Below, piece by piece: positions 23,801 through 36,893 of a stretch of 64,000 bases of DNA. The number at the start of each line of letters is the position of its first letter. The stretch's first letter is position 1. The stretch covers positions 2,148 through 66,147 of the forward strand of contig NW_019775918.1 in NCBI RefSeq assembly GCF_001039355.2, in the 5' to 3' direction. The position numbers and the translations under genes are program-made. This stretch comes from Lingula anatina. Its lineage: Eukaryota; Brachiopoda; Lingulata; Lingulida; Lingulidae. Below the pieces are notes generated by a model that made no database searches, was not told the DNA's origin, and worked only from the letters and a program-made list of their open reading frames with translations.

Positions 23801-25827
23801 TACACTTTATTTAGTTATGCATGTTCCAGCCAGAGCACACTAAGGCCCCATTCAGAATAGGGGACTAACTAGTCCCAGGGCCAAATATGGCGACCCACTT
23901 CAAAACTTGTCGTCTTATCCACTAACAGACACTGAATAGATTCCCCATGGGGAAGTATTCAAGTGGGTCGGCCATATTTGACCCTCGGACTAGTTAGTTC
24001 CCTATTCTGAATGGGGCCTTAATGGCCTGTTTTCAAAGTCTAATTCGTGAGTTACCTGGGGGTCACAGGGACCCTGACCCTCATCTCCGGGTTACTCTCA
24101 TCTCCCAGCCAGGTGCCGTCAGGGTAGTCTTCCTCTGTGTTCAGGGTGATCAGGGTAACATTGGGGCCCAGTCCTGCCACTCCCTGACCACAGTTAGAGT
24201 TATCATCATCGGAGGACGGCCGGTTCTCCTGGGGTAATCCCACTATGACTGCACCAGATTTACTGAGGAAAGAAGACATAAATACATGGGCAAGAAAACA
24301 GAATGAAAATAGCGTAGAAGTGTTCTCAATTATCTCCAAGTATTGTAAATGAACCTTATGTTTAGCCAAGCTGTAGTTACAGCACATATAGAATTCAAAA
24401 AGAAGAATTTCAAAGTCCTTTACTTTTGAAATTTGAAAACCAAGTTGAAGATAAAATATGATGTCTTAACAGTTTAGAGGTGAATAGAATTTAACTACAT
24501 TCCCGGACAAAATTCCAGATCCACATCTTGTTTTGTTGACAACAGAACTCATTCTTAAGAATTATCCTCCTGATAAAAAAGGTCTAAGACTTACTTTTTA
24601 CCAGGGGTGCTTGAAGCCAGAGGATTAGATGGAGTTGTCAGCAACTTGTCTACTTTGTCTTCCAGTAATTTTGTTCTCTTATCCATCCCCAGCATTTTGT
24701 TCTCGATGGCATCCAGGCGCAGGCAGATCGCCTTGTTGATGTTAAACAAGATTTGCTGAAATGTTCAGAAGAGCGGTCATTAAAAAATGTGATAAAGTGA
24801 TGGAAAAATTGGAATATCTATACTGTTCTGTGTAGGAACTATGTTTTGGGAACCTATTCAGTTTTCTGTACCTCTCCATTTTAAGAGATTGACAACTTCA
24901 TAGCATGGCTATTAAATTTAGGAGTTATCTTAATACTAGTAACCTCCCCACCCCTACCCAGAACATAACACAGCCAGTTAACAGGATAAGGTTTGATGGG
25001 AACAATAAGGTCAGTAAAAAGTGGGAAACAGTCAATAGTGGAGCAGTACAGATTGGTTTGAGTCATTGTGAAATACGACTACACTAACTGTGCTACAGAC
25101 ACTGAGGTACCATCTCTACTACACACAAACTGCCCAAAATCACAGCAGAAGAAGGCAATAAAAACTGGAGAGCCTTAGCTGCAGAAACGCTTTGTAAAAG
25201 CAGACCAGCCCACCTTGACAGAGAGGTCAGCATCCAAGTCACTGTCTTCTGTCCTCACTCTCTTAGTTGCTGGCTCTCCACTGCCAGACTCTGAAGTAGA
25301 AAAAGGTACGTCTCATTATATATATATACATATATAGACACACACACACACACACACACACACACCTGCCTATAGTAACTATGGGTTATTAACTGTTATA
25401 ATGTTATGGTTTTACCTTTTCAATGTTAATACTGGGTGACACCCCCCCCAAAATAAAAAAAAAAAAATAAAAAAATAAAAATTTACTAAATCTTTAAAAG
25501 GTCCATCAAATTTTAAAAAATTTGCTGGACTTAAATTTCAATATGTGCATGATCATTCCCAAAAGTTTCAGTTATCTTGGTCACTTTGCATAAAACATTC
25601 AAAGTTATGTCTTTTTAAAGATATGCTCTAAATGGCCTTCATAGCATTAGAGGCACACTTGCATATGTGTTCTGTAACATATTCCTCTTTCCGGATATTC
25701 CATATCTTCTCAAATTTTTAATAATTCACATCTACTCACCTGTCCTGTCAATCCCCTGAGCTAACTGAGACACCACCTCCACCAGCTGCTGAGCTGCTAA
25801 CCCATTCTCACCTGGCTCCTGGCTCAT
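20806..25827 (-). CDS. BANP: BANP/SMAR1 orthologue, BEN-domain nuclear protein, nine coding exons
   Basis: Coding exons in transcript order: 25827-25740, 25290-25214, 24755-24595, 24262-24056, 23620-23457, 22790-22558, 22161-22000, 21374-21144, 20877-20806. Phases agree at every junction and give 464 residues. Family marks: ILFNINKAICLRLDAIE (about 57-73), the coiled-coil segment of vertebrate BANP; NVTLITLNTEEDYPDGTWLG (exon 4); NCRTAEKMALTLLDYLFDRE (exon 5); and the BEN domain core HRFGITEQDWHRIKLNIDSK followed by CRTAFRRKQKG (exon 6). The glutamine-rich C-terminus (exons 7-9) contains LQITQ and a Q-run. Vertebrate BANP binds methylation-sensitive TCTCGCGAGA promoter elements and activates essential genes. 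The start Met at 25827 lies two bases inside its exon after acceptor atgtcag. A non-coding exon ends upstream at 26974. The last exon has a tandem acceptor (tagcag), so one extra Gln is possible. Exon 7 is flanked on both sides by arrays of its own splice sites (listed separately). Confidence 0.93.
21699..22026 (-). repeat. 43-bp minisatellite, eight copies, each carrying the end of BANP exon 7 and its splice donor
   Basis: Copies begin at 21699, 21742, 21785, 21828, 21871, 21914, 21957 and 22000 (the last is the real exon end). On the minus strand each unit is 27 bases identical or close to the last nine codons of exon 7 (VLNGDQVLQ) plus 16 bases, gtaagattatatacag, which starts as a donor and ends as an acceptor. 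The copy furthest downstream (21725-21699) has diverged to VLNEGQELQ and has a different donor, gtgagaag. Confidence 0.95.
22148..22425 (-). repeat. 50-bp minisatellite, six copies, each carrying the BANP exon 7 splice acceptor
   Basis: The acceptor cttgcag of exon 7 (exon starts 22161) recurs with exact 50-base spacing; ctg of the acceptor falls at 22162, 22212, 22262, 22312, 22362 and 22412. Every unit carries about 14 bases of the exon start plus the polypyrimidine/acceptor segment. Copies differ at a few positions. A poly-G stretch follows at 22428-22450. Confidence 0.95.
23843..24019. mobile_element. Foldback MITE with long inverted repeats and TA target duplication in BANP intron 4
   Basis: The termini AGGCCCCATTCAGAATAGGG and their inverted copy extend about 60 bp with few mismatches and include ACTAACTAGTCC and AAATATGGC. 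They are flanked by TA on both sides (23841-23842 and 24020-24021), as in Tc1/mariner-derived MITEs. The element ends 37 bases from the donor of BANP exon 4, so the transcript would carry a strong hairpin close to a splice site. Confidence 0.8.
25316..25366. repeat. TA / CA microsatellite
   Basis: tatatata is followed by an uninterrupted CA run in BANP intron 1. Confidence 0.9.
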
Positions 25828-26973
25828 TGCTGACATAAATAAATAAAACAATGTTAATTATAAAAGAGAAAAAAAGTTAGCCACTGGTCTAAAGCAGATG
25901 TTCAAGTTGGTATCAGACAAGGAAAAAAAAAAAATTTTTTTCTTCATTCAATAGTTAAATGAAACTGATGGAAATATTTCAGTTGCTTCAGATTATTTTC
26001 TATCACAAATGGGAATTATAGGTTAATTTAGTTTGTATGGGGTTTGTATTTTATTCCAAAGCACACAATTCAGAGTCACAAGTAGACAATATCTGTTAAG
26101 ATAGTTTAGTCTAGCTTGAAGGTTTTTAAAAATTGTTGAACTTTATTTAATGACTTATGACTGAAATAGAAATAATTCTGAGAAAGTGGGATGTGAAGCA
26201 AATCCAAAAGCAAATTCAAGATAAAATTAATTCAGTCAAACACTATACTCAGTATAAAATATGTAAGAATAAATGTGAAGATTTCTTCCTAAAAAAATAA
26301 AATAAAATAAAATAAAAAAGAAATAAAATAAACTGAACATATAAGTAGTCATGAAATTAGCCTTAAAAGTAGAATATAAGGAGGTCATAAAACTGTTTAA
26401 CCATACTTAATTACCTCAACAAATTATTTAGTAGAACATCTTATTCTGATATGAATGAGAACTGATAATCCAGCTGATATTCAATATTTTAAAAATAAAA
26501 GTACATTTTAATTGATATCATGCTGTCATTTTACTTGCAACTTTTTACACATAGTCTAAAACGCGATTTGGAAAAGTTTGCAGAAGATGGCTTTATGCTA
26601 AAAAAAAAAAAAAAACAGTAAATGGGGCAAACAGTAAACGTTAACTTCCTCGAGTTGTGTGTATCATTTAACTTGTGTATTTGACATTGACATTTTTTTC
26701 AAAATACAGCAACTACAAAAACTTCTTTCTCTAGTCCTAACACATAAAATACATGTGACGTCTTAAATTGTTACACACCTTCGCAGCACGCTGTCACTTG
26801 GTTTTAGCAGACGAATTAGAAATAAGGTCGAGTCGGAACAAATTGCTTCTGGTTTAGAAACTCCTCCTTTGGAGCGCAAAACATGCGGCTGATACAGATG
26901 ACAGTTTTATGGATATCTCGCAATTTTCCATCGTTTTAGTGACTATTTTAGGATCGTGACAACCTGAACTCAC

Positions 26974-27060
26974 CTAAAACTCAGGCTTAACAGGATTTCG
27001 CGGTGGAAAAGTTGAAATTTTGTAGGAAATCACGTCTTCTATCTCGAGGAACGATAATGG
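26974..27060 (-). other. BANP: Probable non-coding first exon and promoter region of BANP
   Basis: A strong donor (GTGAGTTC on the minus strand, exon ending at 26974) is followed about 1.1 kb later by the acceptor of the exon with the start codon (25829). The region is more CpG-rich than its surroundings and includes ctgcgcatgac, an NRF-1 half-site-like string, at about 27087. The transcription start is not determined. Confidence 0.45.
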
Positions 27061-28009
27061 CGTCCAGAACGGTAATCTTCGAGAACTGCGCATGACTAGC
27101 CGTTTGAATGTTATTGTCACCCTCTAAAACTGATTAATTTTGGTTACATGTTGGAGGTTTTGTGTCTTCATTTTCTCATTAGAGAATCTTAACATATCTC
27201 TAAAGCAACAGAAATAGTTCACATTTTACTTTATTACAACTTTATATCATATTCAAGTCAAACATTGGTATTCTTTTCTGTGGAAATAAGAAGCAACACT
27301 ACATGGAACAGCCGAATAATTTCTTATCTGCGCAGCCGCTGTTTCTTCTTACTTCCGTAAACAAAACCATTATGCTATAGATATCACCTTTGGCTCATGG
27401 ACTACTTTTACTTCTTGGAGTTTCTCGAAAACTAAAAGTACGAAAGTGAGAATGAAAAAGATTTAAGTAAAGATTAAGGATCACGCCAATATATAAAAAT
27501 CGTTGCTGTGGGAAATTATTTGAAATTGTTGACTTGAAAGGGAAAAGTGTGCAGCCTGAGCATAAAAATTCCAGTTGAAAGGGATTTAAAACTTGAACTA
27601 AAGAAGCTGTAAAAAGTACCATTTTTAGAATGATATTGAGTTGTGCCAGATCTGGGAAAATCGTGTAGTATGATATTTTTATGTACACTCAGAAAATAAA
27701 CAGAAATATATGTGGACACATGTAATAACTCATTGTTTTGCCGTTGATCTTAGTAAAATATGTTCAAATAAATCGTTATAAAATTAGGACAGTTGCATAG
27801 AAATCAGGACATAGAAATATTGTCATTATAATAATTATTATTAAATGTATCTCTTGCAAGGAATTAAAATACATGTAGTTACATTTGTACCCAATAGATG
27901 GCGAGAATGTGAAATGCCGGAAGTCATGACCTAATTAGTTGTCAAAGCAAGCGCACTGTACTCATGTCAGTTTCAGTGGCCAGAGTACTGTCGTGTCAGT
28001 GTCGCCATC
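27061..28009. promoter_or_regulatory. Divergent promoter interval between BANP and POGLUT2/3
   Basis: BANP (minus) and the POGLUT2/3 gene (plus) start back to back with about 1 kb between them. The ETS-type site CCGGAAGT lies at 27917-27924, about 90 bases before the POGLUT start codon, and atagatggcgag nearby resembles a YY1 site. No open frame here is convincing. Confidence 0.4.
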
Positions 28010-28332
28010 ATGATCCCACGCTTCATCAGTCTTGTGATTTTGTGCTCGTTAACTGATGTTCTCTTTCATGAGGCAAAGTCGGCAGAAATAATCGAAGTTA
28101 GTCCTAGTGAAAGCAAAATCTGGGGCCCCGGTTTAGAGGCAGAGATTGTAGTGCCCGTTCGTTATTTCTATATACAAGCCGTGGGCACTGATGGCGTGAA
28201 GTAAGTACCTCTTCATATTTCCTTATTTGTTTTTAAATTTTAAGTATCGTCAGTCTTAGAGTAAGAGTAAGTAAGATTTGCACTCGTTAACTAATTCACT
28301 TTATTGGAAGAGGATGTGCTCGAGGGAGAGAG

Positions 28333-28364
<32 letters not shown>

Positions 28365-31300
28365 GATCCAGGTGCTACCATTCCCATGTTTTCTGGCTTC
28401 TTGTTTTGTCTCATTTACTGTACTAGCACTGTAATTTAGCGCTGTTAATTTTAGCCACTCACACTGTGTCAAAGTGAAATATATTAAAAAAAAAAAAACA
28501 AGTGCTGAATAGAATTTTTCCCCATATATATTCACATATCGCTTTTTTGCTATTTCCTTGTTTATATAAAATGTCTACCATATAAACGCTCAACGATTAT
28601 TTTAAGATTTCCTCCCACTTGAATGCACTTAAATGAAATTAATAGTTATGTCTTAAGAATAAAGATAGATGTTCTTTTAAGAAGTGAGGACCTCCAACTT
28701 GATGTCTGAGACACCCACAGTGTTTGGTCAGTGCATTAATTACGTGGATGAATTTTTCCATTGTTGGTTGGGACAATAAATTATTATCGTCTTTGTCCCT
28801 TTGACGGTTTGTTGGATTCTGGTGGGAAAATCATAAGATTTAATGTTTACTGACCATAAGCCTACAAAGTTCCAAATCAATTCTCCCTACCCCTCCAACT
28901 CCCCCCCCCCCCCACTGCCAAAATCATAATGCATACATTTCAATTAAGATAGCATTTGTTTCACATGCTAGCTAGTACCTTATTGTAAATGAGAAGTTTG
29001 TGCATTTCTTGCTTTTTCACCTTCTTATAAAGTGCAGTTTTTAACTAAGGCTAGTAATTCCATTGAAAAATAATTGGAGCTCTTAGTTTTAAGCAACCAA
29101 CAAAGAAGTTTCTTGTGGTTGTGTGGTATTATACGATAGGAATACTAGTAAGCTGTTTTACATAAAAAAATTGGTAAAATGAAAATATGTAAATAAATAT
29201 TAAAATGAATGGAAATGGATTTGTAAATGTACATATGCACATTGCAAAGGTTAACAAACTTCATTTAAAGGAGTTTTTTGTGCAAAATAGAAATATTTGA
29301 ATAACACACAGAACTTTGTCATGTCACAAAGCGTTTAAGGCAATATTTCACTGATGAATTAAGCATGAAGTCAGTAAATAGTAATTAATAAAATGTTTGT
29401 TCAAAATCTTAAGGTGTATTCCCAGAGATTTAGATCGATCCAGGGATTAACATTTAGGTCGACCTAACTCCCTGGGGGTTCACGCTAAATTGCAGTCAGC
29501 TGAGTGCGCACCATAGTTAATTACCCCCTTACAGCTTTCAGTAGGCAGGACAGACGCTTAAGCCGGCTAAGCTGACAGTAATCTAGTGAGACTCCCCACA
29601 GGGATAGATCGATCCAAAATCTATGAAATGGGGTCTTAGAATCTGAATAGAGAGAAATACAAATAAGTACTTGTTTGCCCTGAAATATTAATAAATAATA
29701 CTATTAGAACAAAGAAACTGGCAATTTTATTGCAGTCAAACACTGGTTTGTTTATGATAATTAATTCAGTGGTAACCATGTTGCAGGAGTAATAACAAGT
29801 TGACAGCGAGGTGGAGGCGTCTAGACGCGACCATATTTTACAGATCTCAGATAAAATGGTTTTGTGGTTAGCCGCCATTTCGTTTTGAAAGACTTCAGGT
29901 GAAATATGAGAATTTGAGGCAAATTTGTGAATTGTAATGTGACTTTAATGTACTTGGACCACAAAAACCAGATGAAAGTAGTCAACAAGCCTGGATTATG
30001 TCCTTAAGTGCTCTTACTCTCTCTCTCTCTCTCTCTCTCACGGCCTGATTTCTTTTTGAAAACGCACATTTTTGATCACAATGGCCATATATTACCCCCC
30101 CCCCCCCCCCCCCCCGTCATGTCATGCATAGAAAGCTGGCCACTGATTAGTATACATTCTCAGATTGTACACATCAGTTCAACTTCAGTACTGTACATAT
30201 AAAGATAACTGATGTCTGCGGTCAGTTTGACCGTTAACTTCTTAATGGCATTGTTGAGTATTATTTTTAAAGGATCACACTTGAATCAAGGAGTGAAGTA
30301 CTACATAGTTTTCTCAAGCAGCACTTCTAAACATTTAATGGGGTTTCTTTGTGTTGTAAAGCACATTTTGATAAGAAAATGGGTTAATATTTTCATGTAT
30401 GTGAGTGGCTTCTCTTCTGATAGTAATGTGTATATATATCTTATGTCATTTCCTTCTCTTGTGAAAATGAATGGATGGGAATGTCAGTGATTTGTCAAAG
30501 CACACTATGATATACTCCCTGGGCAGGCTTTGATGTGCCATATTTATTCAAATTTTGGAGTCAGTCTCTGCTAGAAATAGATGGTCTTCTTAAATAAGAA
30601 AACCATAAAATGTATAATATTCAGTTATATCATAGTCGAATAATGCCTAATTAACATGGGTTATTTGTTATTCAAGTATTGCTACTAAAAATTTATTCTA
30701 GCACTTTGTTTAGAATTATGTACATTTATGAAAGTTTGATCTAACCTCAAGTTTAACCTTTTCATGGAACAAATTCCTCCTTCTGGTGAATATGTGAATA
30801 TTCACAACAGAACCCCCCCCCCAACACCACTTCCTCACTGTGTTTTCCCATACATCTTTAGCCATTCCCATATGAGAATGTACAGTAGCTTGTAGAAATT
30901 GAATACATTTCACAAACATCTTTTACCACATTTGCTAATTTGCCCAACCTACTGCTTTGATGATGCTTATTGCAGATAAATCAAAGATACACAGAATAAG
31001 ATCCCCCCCCCCCCCCCCAAAAAAAAAAAAAAATGCTAAACAAATTTTCTTGGGATAAACAATGTTTTTCTCTGACTAACCAACCTTTGACTCTCCTATC
31101 TTGATACTCACCCAAAAGATTCATGGGAAAATGGAAAAGACCTTTTTCAAATGCCCTCATCATTTTAAATGCAAACTTCTGGGTTGTCTGCAATGAAAAA
31201 ATGTTTGAAGATGGTGGACAGATGACAAAGTTTGTCAGGAAGTGATAAAGTAGATTATTCTTGGTGATATTAATTCATGGCATTTGTCTGTTAAAAATTG

Positions 31301-32972
31301 ATCTAAAATTATTACTGGTCCTCAGATAAGTTCAACAAGAAGCAATTTATACATGTAATGTGAGTCTAAAATATGATTTCTCCCTTTATTATTAAACACA
31401 GCAGATGATACCAAAATGGGCAAATATTTGCATTACATACATGATATGATCTTTCTAATTAATTTTTTGGCTCCTTTTTTTTTTAAGCATTCTTAAAAGA
31501 ATTTTCATGAAATGAAGTAAATTAAGTTTTGAAATATTACAAATGACATGAAATTGTGCAGCTCCAAGAAACAAGAAAATTTCAGCTTTTATGTGTTTAT
31601 GCACCCTGAGCTTCAGAGCTANGAATACTTTAATATTTAAAAACAAACAAACAAACAAACAAACAAACAAACAAACAAAAAAAAAACAAGTGCTGAATAG
31701 AATTTTTTCCCCATATATATTCACATATCACTTTTTTGCTATTTCGTTGTCCATATAAAATATCTACCAATGTCAAGATGCTCAATGATTTTTTAAAGAT
31801 TTTCACCCACTTGAATACACTTAAATGAAATTAATAGTTATGTCTTAAGAATAAAGATAGATGTTCTTTTAAAAGTGAGGACCTCCAACTTGATGTCTGA
31901 GACACCCACAGTGTTTGGTCAGTGCATTAATTACGTGGATGAATTTTTCCATTGTTGGTTGGGACAATAAATTATTATCGTCTTTGTCCCTTTGACGGTT
32001 TGTTGGATTCTGGTGGGAAAATCATAATATTTAATGTTTACTGACCATAAGCCTATAAAGTTCCAAATCAATTCTCCCTACCCCTCCAACTCCCCCCCCC
32101 AACTGCCAAAATCATAATGCATATATTTCAATTAAGATAGCATTTGTTTCACATGCTAGCTAGTAGCTTATTGTAAATGAGAAGTTTGTGCATTTCTTGC
32201 TTTTTCACCTTCTTATAAAATGCAGTTTTTTAACTAAGGCTAGTAATTCCATTAAAAATAATTGGAGCTCTTAGTTTTAAGCAACCAACAAAGCAATTTC
32301 TTGTGGTTGTGTAGTATTGTACGATAGGAATACTAGTGAGCTGTTTTACATAAACAAATTGGTAAAATGAAAATATGTAAATAAATATTAAAATGTATGG
32401 AAATGAATTTGTAAATGGGCATATGAACATTGCAAAGGCTAACAAAATTCATTCAAAGGAGTTTTTTTGTGCAAAATAGAAATATTTGAATATCACACAG
32501 AACTTTGACGTGTCACAAAGCATTTAAGGCAATTTTTCACTGATGAATTAAGCATGAAGTCAGTAAATAGTAATTAATAAAATGTTTGTTCAAAATCTTA
32601 GAATCTGGATAGAGAGAAATACAAATAAGTACTTGTTTGCCCTGAATTATTAATAAATAATACTATTAGAACAAAGAAACTGGCAATTTTATTGCAATCA
32701 AACACTGGTTTGTTTATGATAATTAATTCAGTGGTAACCATGTTGCAGGAGTTATAACAAGTTGACAGTGAGGTGGAGGCGTCTAGACGCGACCATATTT
32801 TACAGATCTCAGATGAAATGGTTTTGTGGTTAGCCGCCGTTTCGTTTTGAAAGACTTCAGGTGAAATATGAGAATTTGAGGCAAATTTGTGAATTGTAAT
32901 GTGACTTTAATGTACTTGGACCACAAAAACCAGTTGAAAGTAGTCAACAAGCCTGGATTGTGTCCTTAAGTG

Positions 32973-33018
<46 letters not shown>

Positions 33019-36000
33019 CTGAACAAAATGGTCACATATTTCACTTTATCTCTACCCCCCCCCCTTTCCCCATTCTTGTCATGCATAGTAAGCTGTATAT
33101 GTCCTCTGTTTGCACACATCAGTATGTGTAAAGATTACTGATGTCTGCGGTCAGTTTAACTGTTAACTTCTTAATGGCATTGTTGAGTATTATTTTAAAA
33201 GATCACACTTGAATCAGGGAGTGAAGTACTACATAGTTTTCTCAAGCAGTACTTCTAAACATTTAATGAGGTTTCTTTGTGTTGTAAAGCACATTTTGAT
33301 AAGAAAATGGGTTAATATTTTCATGTATGTGAGTGGCTTCTCTTCTGATAGTAATGTGTATATCTTATGTCATTTCCTTCTCTTGTGGAAATGAATGGAT
33401 GTTAATGTCACCAATTTGTCAAAGCAAACTATGATATATTCCTTGGGCAGGCTTTGAAGTGCCATATTTATTCATATTGCAACTTTTGGAGTCAGTCTCT
33501 GCTGGAAATAGATGGTCTTCTTAAATAAGAAAACCATAAAACGTATAATATTCAGTTATATCATAGTCAAATAATGCCTAATTGACATGGGTTATTTATT
33601 ATTCAAGTATTGCATCTAAAATTTATTCTAGTATTTTGTTTAGAATTATGTACGTTCATGAAAGTTTGATCTTAAGTTTAACCTGTTCATGGAACAAATT
33701 CCTCCTACTGGTGGATATGTGATTATTTATAACTGAAGACCCCCCCTCCCTCCCGGTACCACTTCCTCACTGTGTTTTCCCATACATCTTTAGCCATTCC
33801 CATATGAGAATGTACAGTAGCTTAGAAATTGAATACATTTCACAAACGTCTTTTACCACATTGCTAATTTGCCCAACCTGCTGCTTTGATGGTGCTTATT
33901 GATAACCGAATAAGACCCCTCCCCCCCAAAAAAAAAAAAAAAATTGCTAAACAAATATTCTTGGGATAAATAATATTTTTCTCTGACTAACCAACCTTTG
34001 ACTCTCCTGTCTTGATACTCACCATAAGAATCAGGGAAAATAGAAAAACCCTTTTTCAAATGCCCTCATCATTTAGAATACAAACTTCTGAGTTGTCTGC
34101 AATGAAAAAATGTTTGAAGATGGTGGACAGATGACAAAGTTTGTCAGGAAGTGATAAAGTAGATTATTCTTGGTGATATTAATTCATGGCATTTGTCTGT
34201 TAAAAATTGATCTAAAATTATTACTGGTCCTCAGATAAGTTCAACAAGAAGCAATTCATACATGTAATATGAGTCTAAAATATGATTTCTCTTTATTATT
34301 AAAGACAGCAGATGATATCAAAATGGGCCTATATTGGCATTACATACATCATATGATCTCTCTAATTAATTTTTAGGCTCCTTGTTCTTTAAGTATTTAG
34401 AATTTTCATGAAATGAGGTAAATTAAGTTTTGAAATATAGCAAATGACGTAAAATTGTGCAGTTCCAAAAAAAATAGGAACTTTCAGCTTATAAATTTAT
34501 ATTAATTGTGTTCATGTGTATGATCATATAAAGGAGGGTTCACGAGAAACAAACACGCATGCTCCATTTTTTATGTACAGACACAGATGTGTCCGTACAT
34601 ATAGCCATCATCTGCGTCTGTCGTCGCCGTCGGCGCCGTCGTCGCCTTGCACTTTTACCGATAACACGATAAGTGGAATACTGTTTTTTCTTTTGGCTTG
34701 AAACTTACAGAACTGATGAATATTCATAATACGCAGGTCAAGTTCGAAAATCAGCATGATCGGGTCACTTTTAGGGAATTTATGCTGTTTTTTCACTTTT
34801 TTCAGCATATATGCAGCCCCGATAACACAATAAGTGGAAAACCATTTTACCTTTTGGCTTGAAACTTACAGAACTGATGAATATTCATAATATGCAGGTT
34901 AAGTTCGAAAATCAGTGTGATTGGGTCATTTTTAGTGAATTTAGGCTGTTTTTTAATTTTTTTCAGCATATATGCAGCACCGATAACACAATAAATGGAA
35001 AACCATTAAACCTTTTGGCTTGAAATTTACAGAACTGATGAATATTCAAAATAGGCAGGTCAAGTTCGAAAATCAGCATGATCGAGCCACTTTTATGGAA
35101 GTTAAGCTGTTTTTTCACTTTTTTCAGCATTTTTGCAACACCGATAACATGATAAATGAAAAACTGTTTTACCCTTTGACTTGAAACTTACAGAACTGAT
35201 AAATANTGGAGCCCGTGTCCGAGGCTGGCCGCAGGTGCTGGACAGAAATGACGGGACTTTTCTGGTCCGCTACAAATTGTTCAACACGGTCAAAGATGTC
35301 CAGGTGGAGGTCACTTATAACGGGAAACATGTGGCGGACTCTCCGTATCTTTTAAAAGGTAGGTCTTTGTTGGTGATGAAATTGTGTTAATATTATAAGT
35401 TATTAGTCCAGGAGATAATATGAAAAATAAGCTGTTTGAGTAATAAAGCTATTGACAAAAGATATTTAAATTTTATCAGAGACAGTTTAAGGAACTTTTG
35501 AAAGCATGTATACAGGCTTTTACTTGAATGTCACTTTTAAAAAAGCATGGTAAAAAGTGTTTTCTTGAAATAAAAATTAAAAAAACTTGTGACAGGTTTT
35601 GTTTTTTCATAGTATCTTTAATGCATTGAGAAGACAAGAGGAATTAATTTAGAGAGAATGTGACCATTTGAGATGGTTCCTAAGTAGAATATTAGACAAA
35701 CCTGCATAACCAGTATTTCATATTTTCTTATTGTGGACATGCATTGTTTGTTGGATACTTGTAGTATTAAAAATGCAATAACATCTGAGAACAAAAAGCC
35801 TCAGCAGAAGTGAACAGACTTTGTTTGCATCAACCCAGACTCTCACACTGCTTGTACACGTATGTTGTTAATTATTTCCTGTAAAGATATTTTGATATTT
35901 TTCAAACCTGCCACAAGAATATAATACAATAATATGTTTTCATCACATGTTGATTGAATGTGAAAAATTAATCTGTTCATTGGATTCATGAATATAAACC

Positions 36001-36853
36001 ATAGTTTAACTTTAAGTATAATCATAAATGTGTCTATATTATTGTCCCATACCCTCAGGCCTTGCCTGGGGGCTGAAGTACTCTCTCTTTATTTTCACCT
36101 TCCCATACGCTGTATCTGGAATGCCTGGCCAGGCGAATAACGCAGTCAAGTTTGTTTAATACTATGTTTTGTACAATACTGATGAATAATCACAGACATA
36201 CAGTGATGCAGTACTATTAGAGTTATCTAAGAGAAATATTGGAGATTAACTATTTCAATATTAGCTGTTGATTGAAGAAAAATTACTTTTATTCTTATCA
36301 TAGAGAAGTTTTGGCAAACAGTACTGCATCACAGTTGCCCAAAGACAGGGTTGATCTGTATTTTTTTTTTTTTTTTTTTTTTTTTGGGGGGGGGGGCACC
36401 TTTTTGGTGAAAAAGAGTCTGTTCTCAACCAAATCTTGATCTTTGAACAGCTTCAGTGCCATTTTTCAAATGGGGTCACCTTAGGGGGTAAAAAAAGTCC
36501 ACTTTTTAAGAAAAAAGGACCTATCTCTAAAGATACTAGCTATATCTAGGTCTGTCAAATATTGAGCAATTATAGTGCAGCCTCTGGGTAGACATGAGAC
36601 AGACACACTGCATACTTCCAGTGTCACATGAAGGGATCTTTCATTACATCTTGGCTGTTGTAGATAGTATCAGCTTACCTGTGGCACATGATGTAGAATG
36701 TAGTCACATCCTGATGTCATGTGTACCCTCCTCCGCCCCCTTCTCCCCCCCTGCCTCACCCCTTCCCCTTTCCAATGCTGCATTGCCTGACATAACCAAC
36801 AAAGATAAGTTATGTCTTCAGATACAGTGGTTGTAGGAGTAATAATTTACTAT

Positions 36854-36893
<40 letters not shown>

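Larger units (their letters stand above)
28476..31585 (+). repeat. Large direct repeat, copy A (POGLUT intron 1)
   Basis: Starting at the poly-A followed by caagtgctgaatagaatttt, this block matches 31669-34495 over its whole length with substitutions every few tens of bases and small indels. The major difference is a 224-bp MITE present only here (29412-29635). It has no coding content. The N at 31622 lies just after its end. Confidence 0.85.

Noticed and set aside
34560-34660. GTC-repeat block as coding sequence (Val- or Arg-rich)
   Set aside because: Short, no frame support, and directly adjacent to a non-coding satellite.
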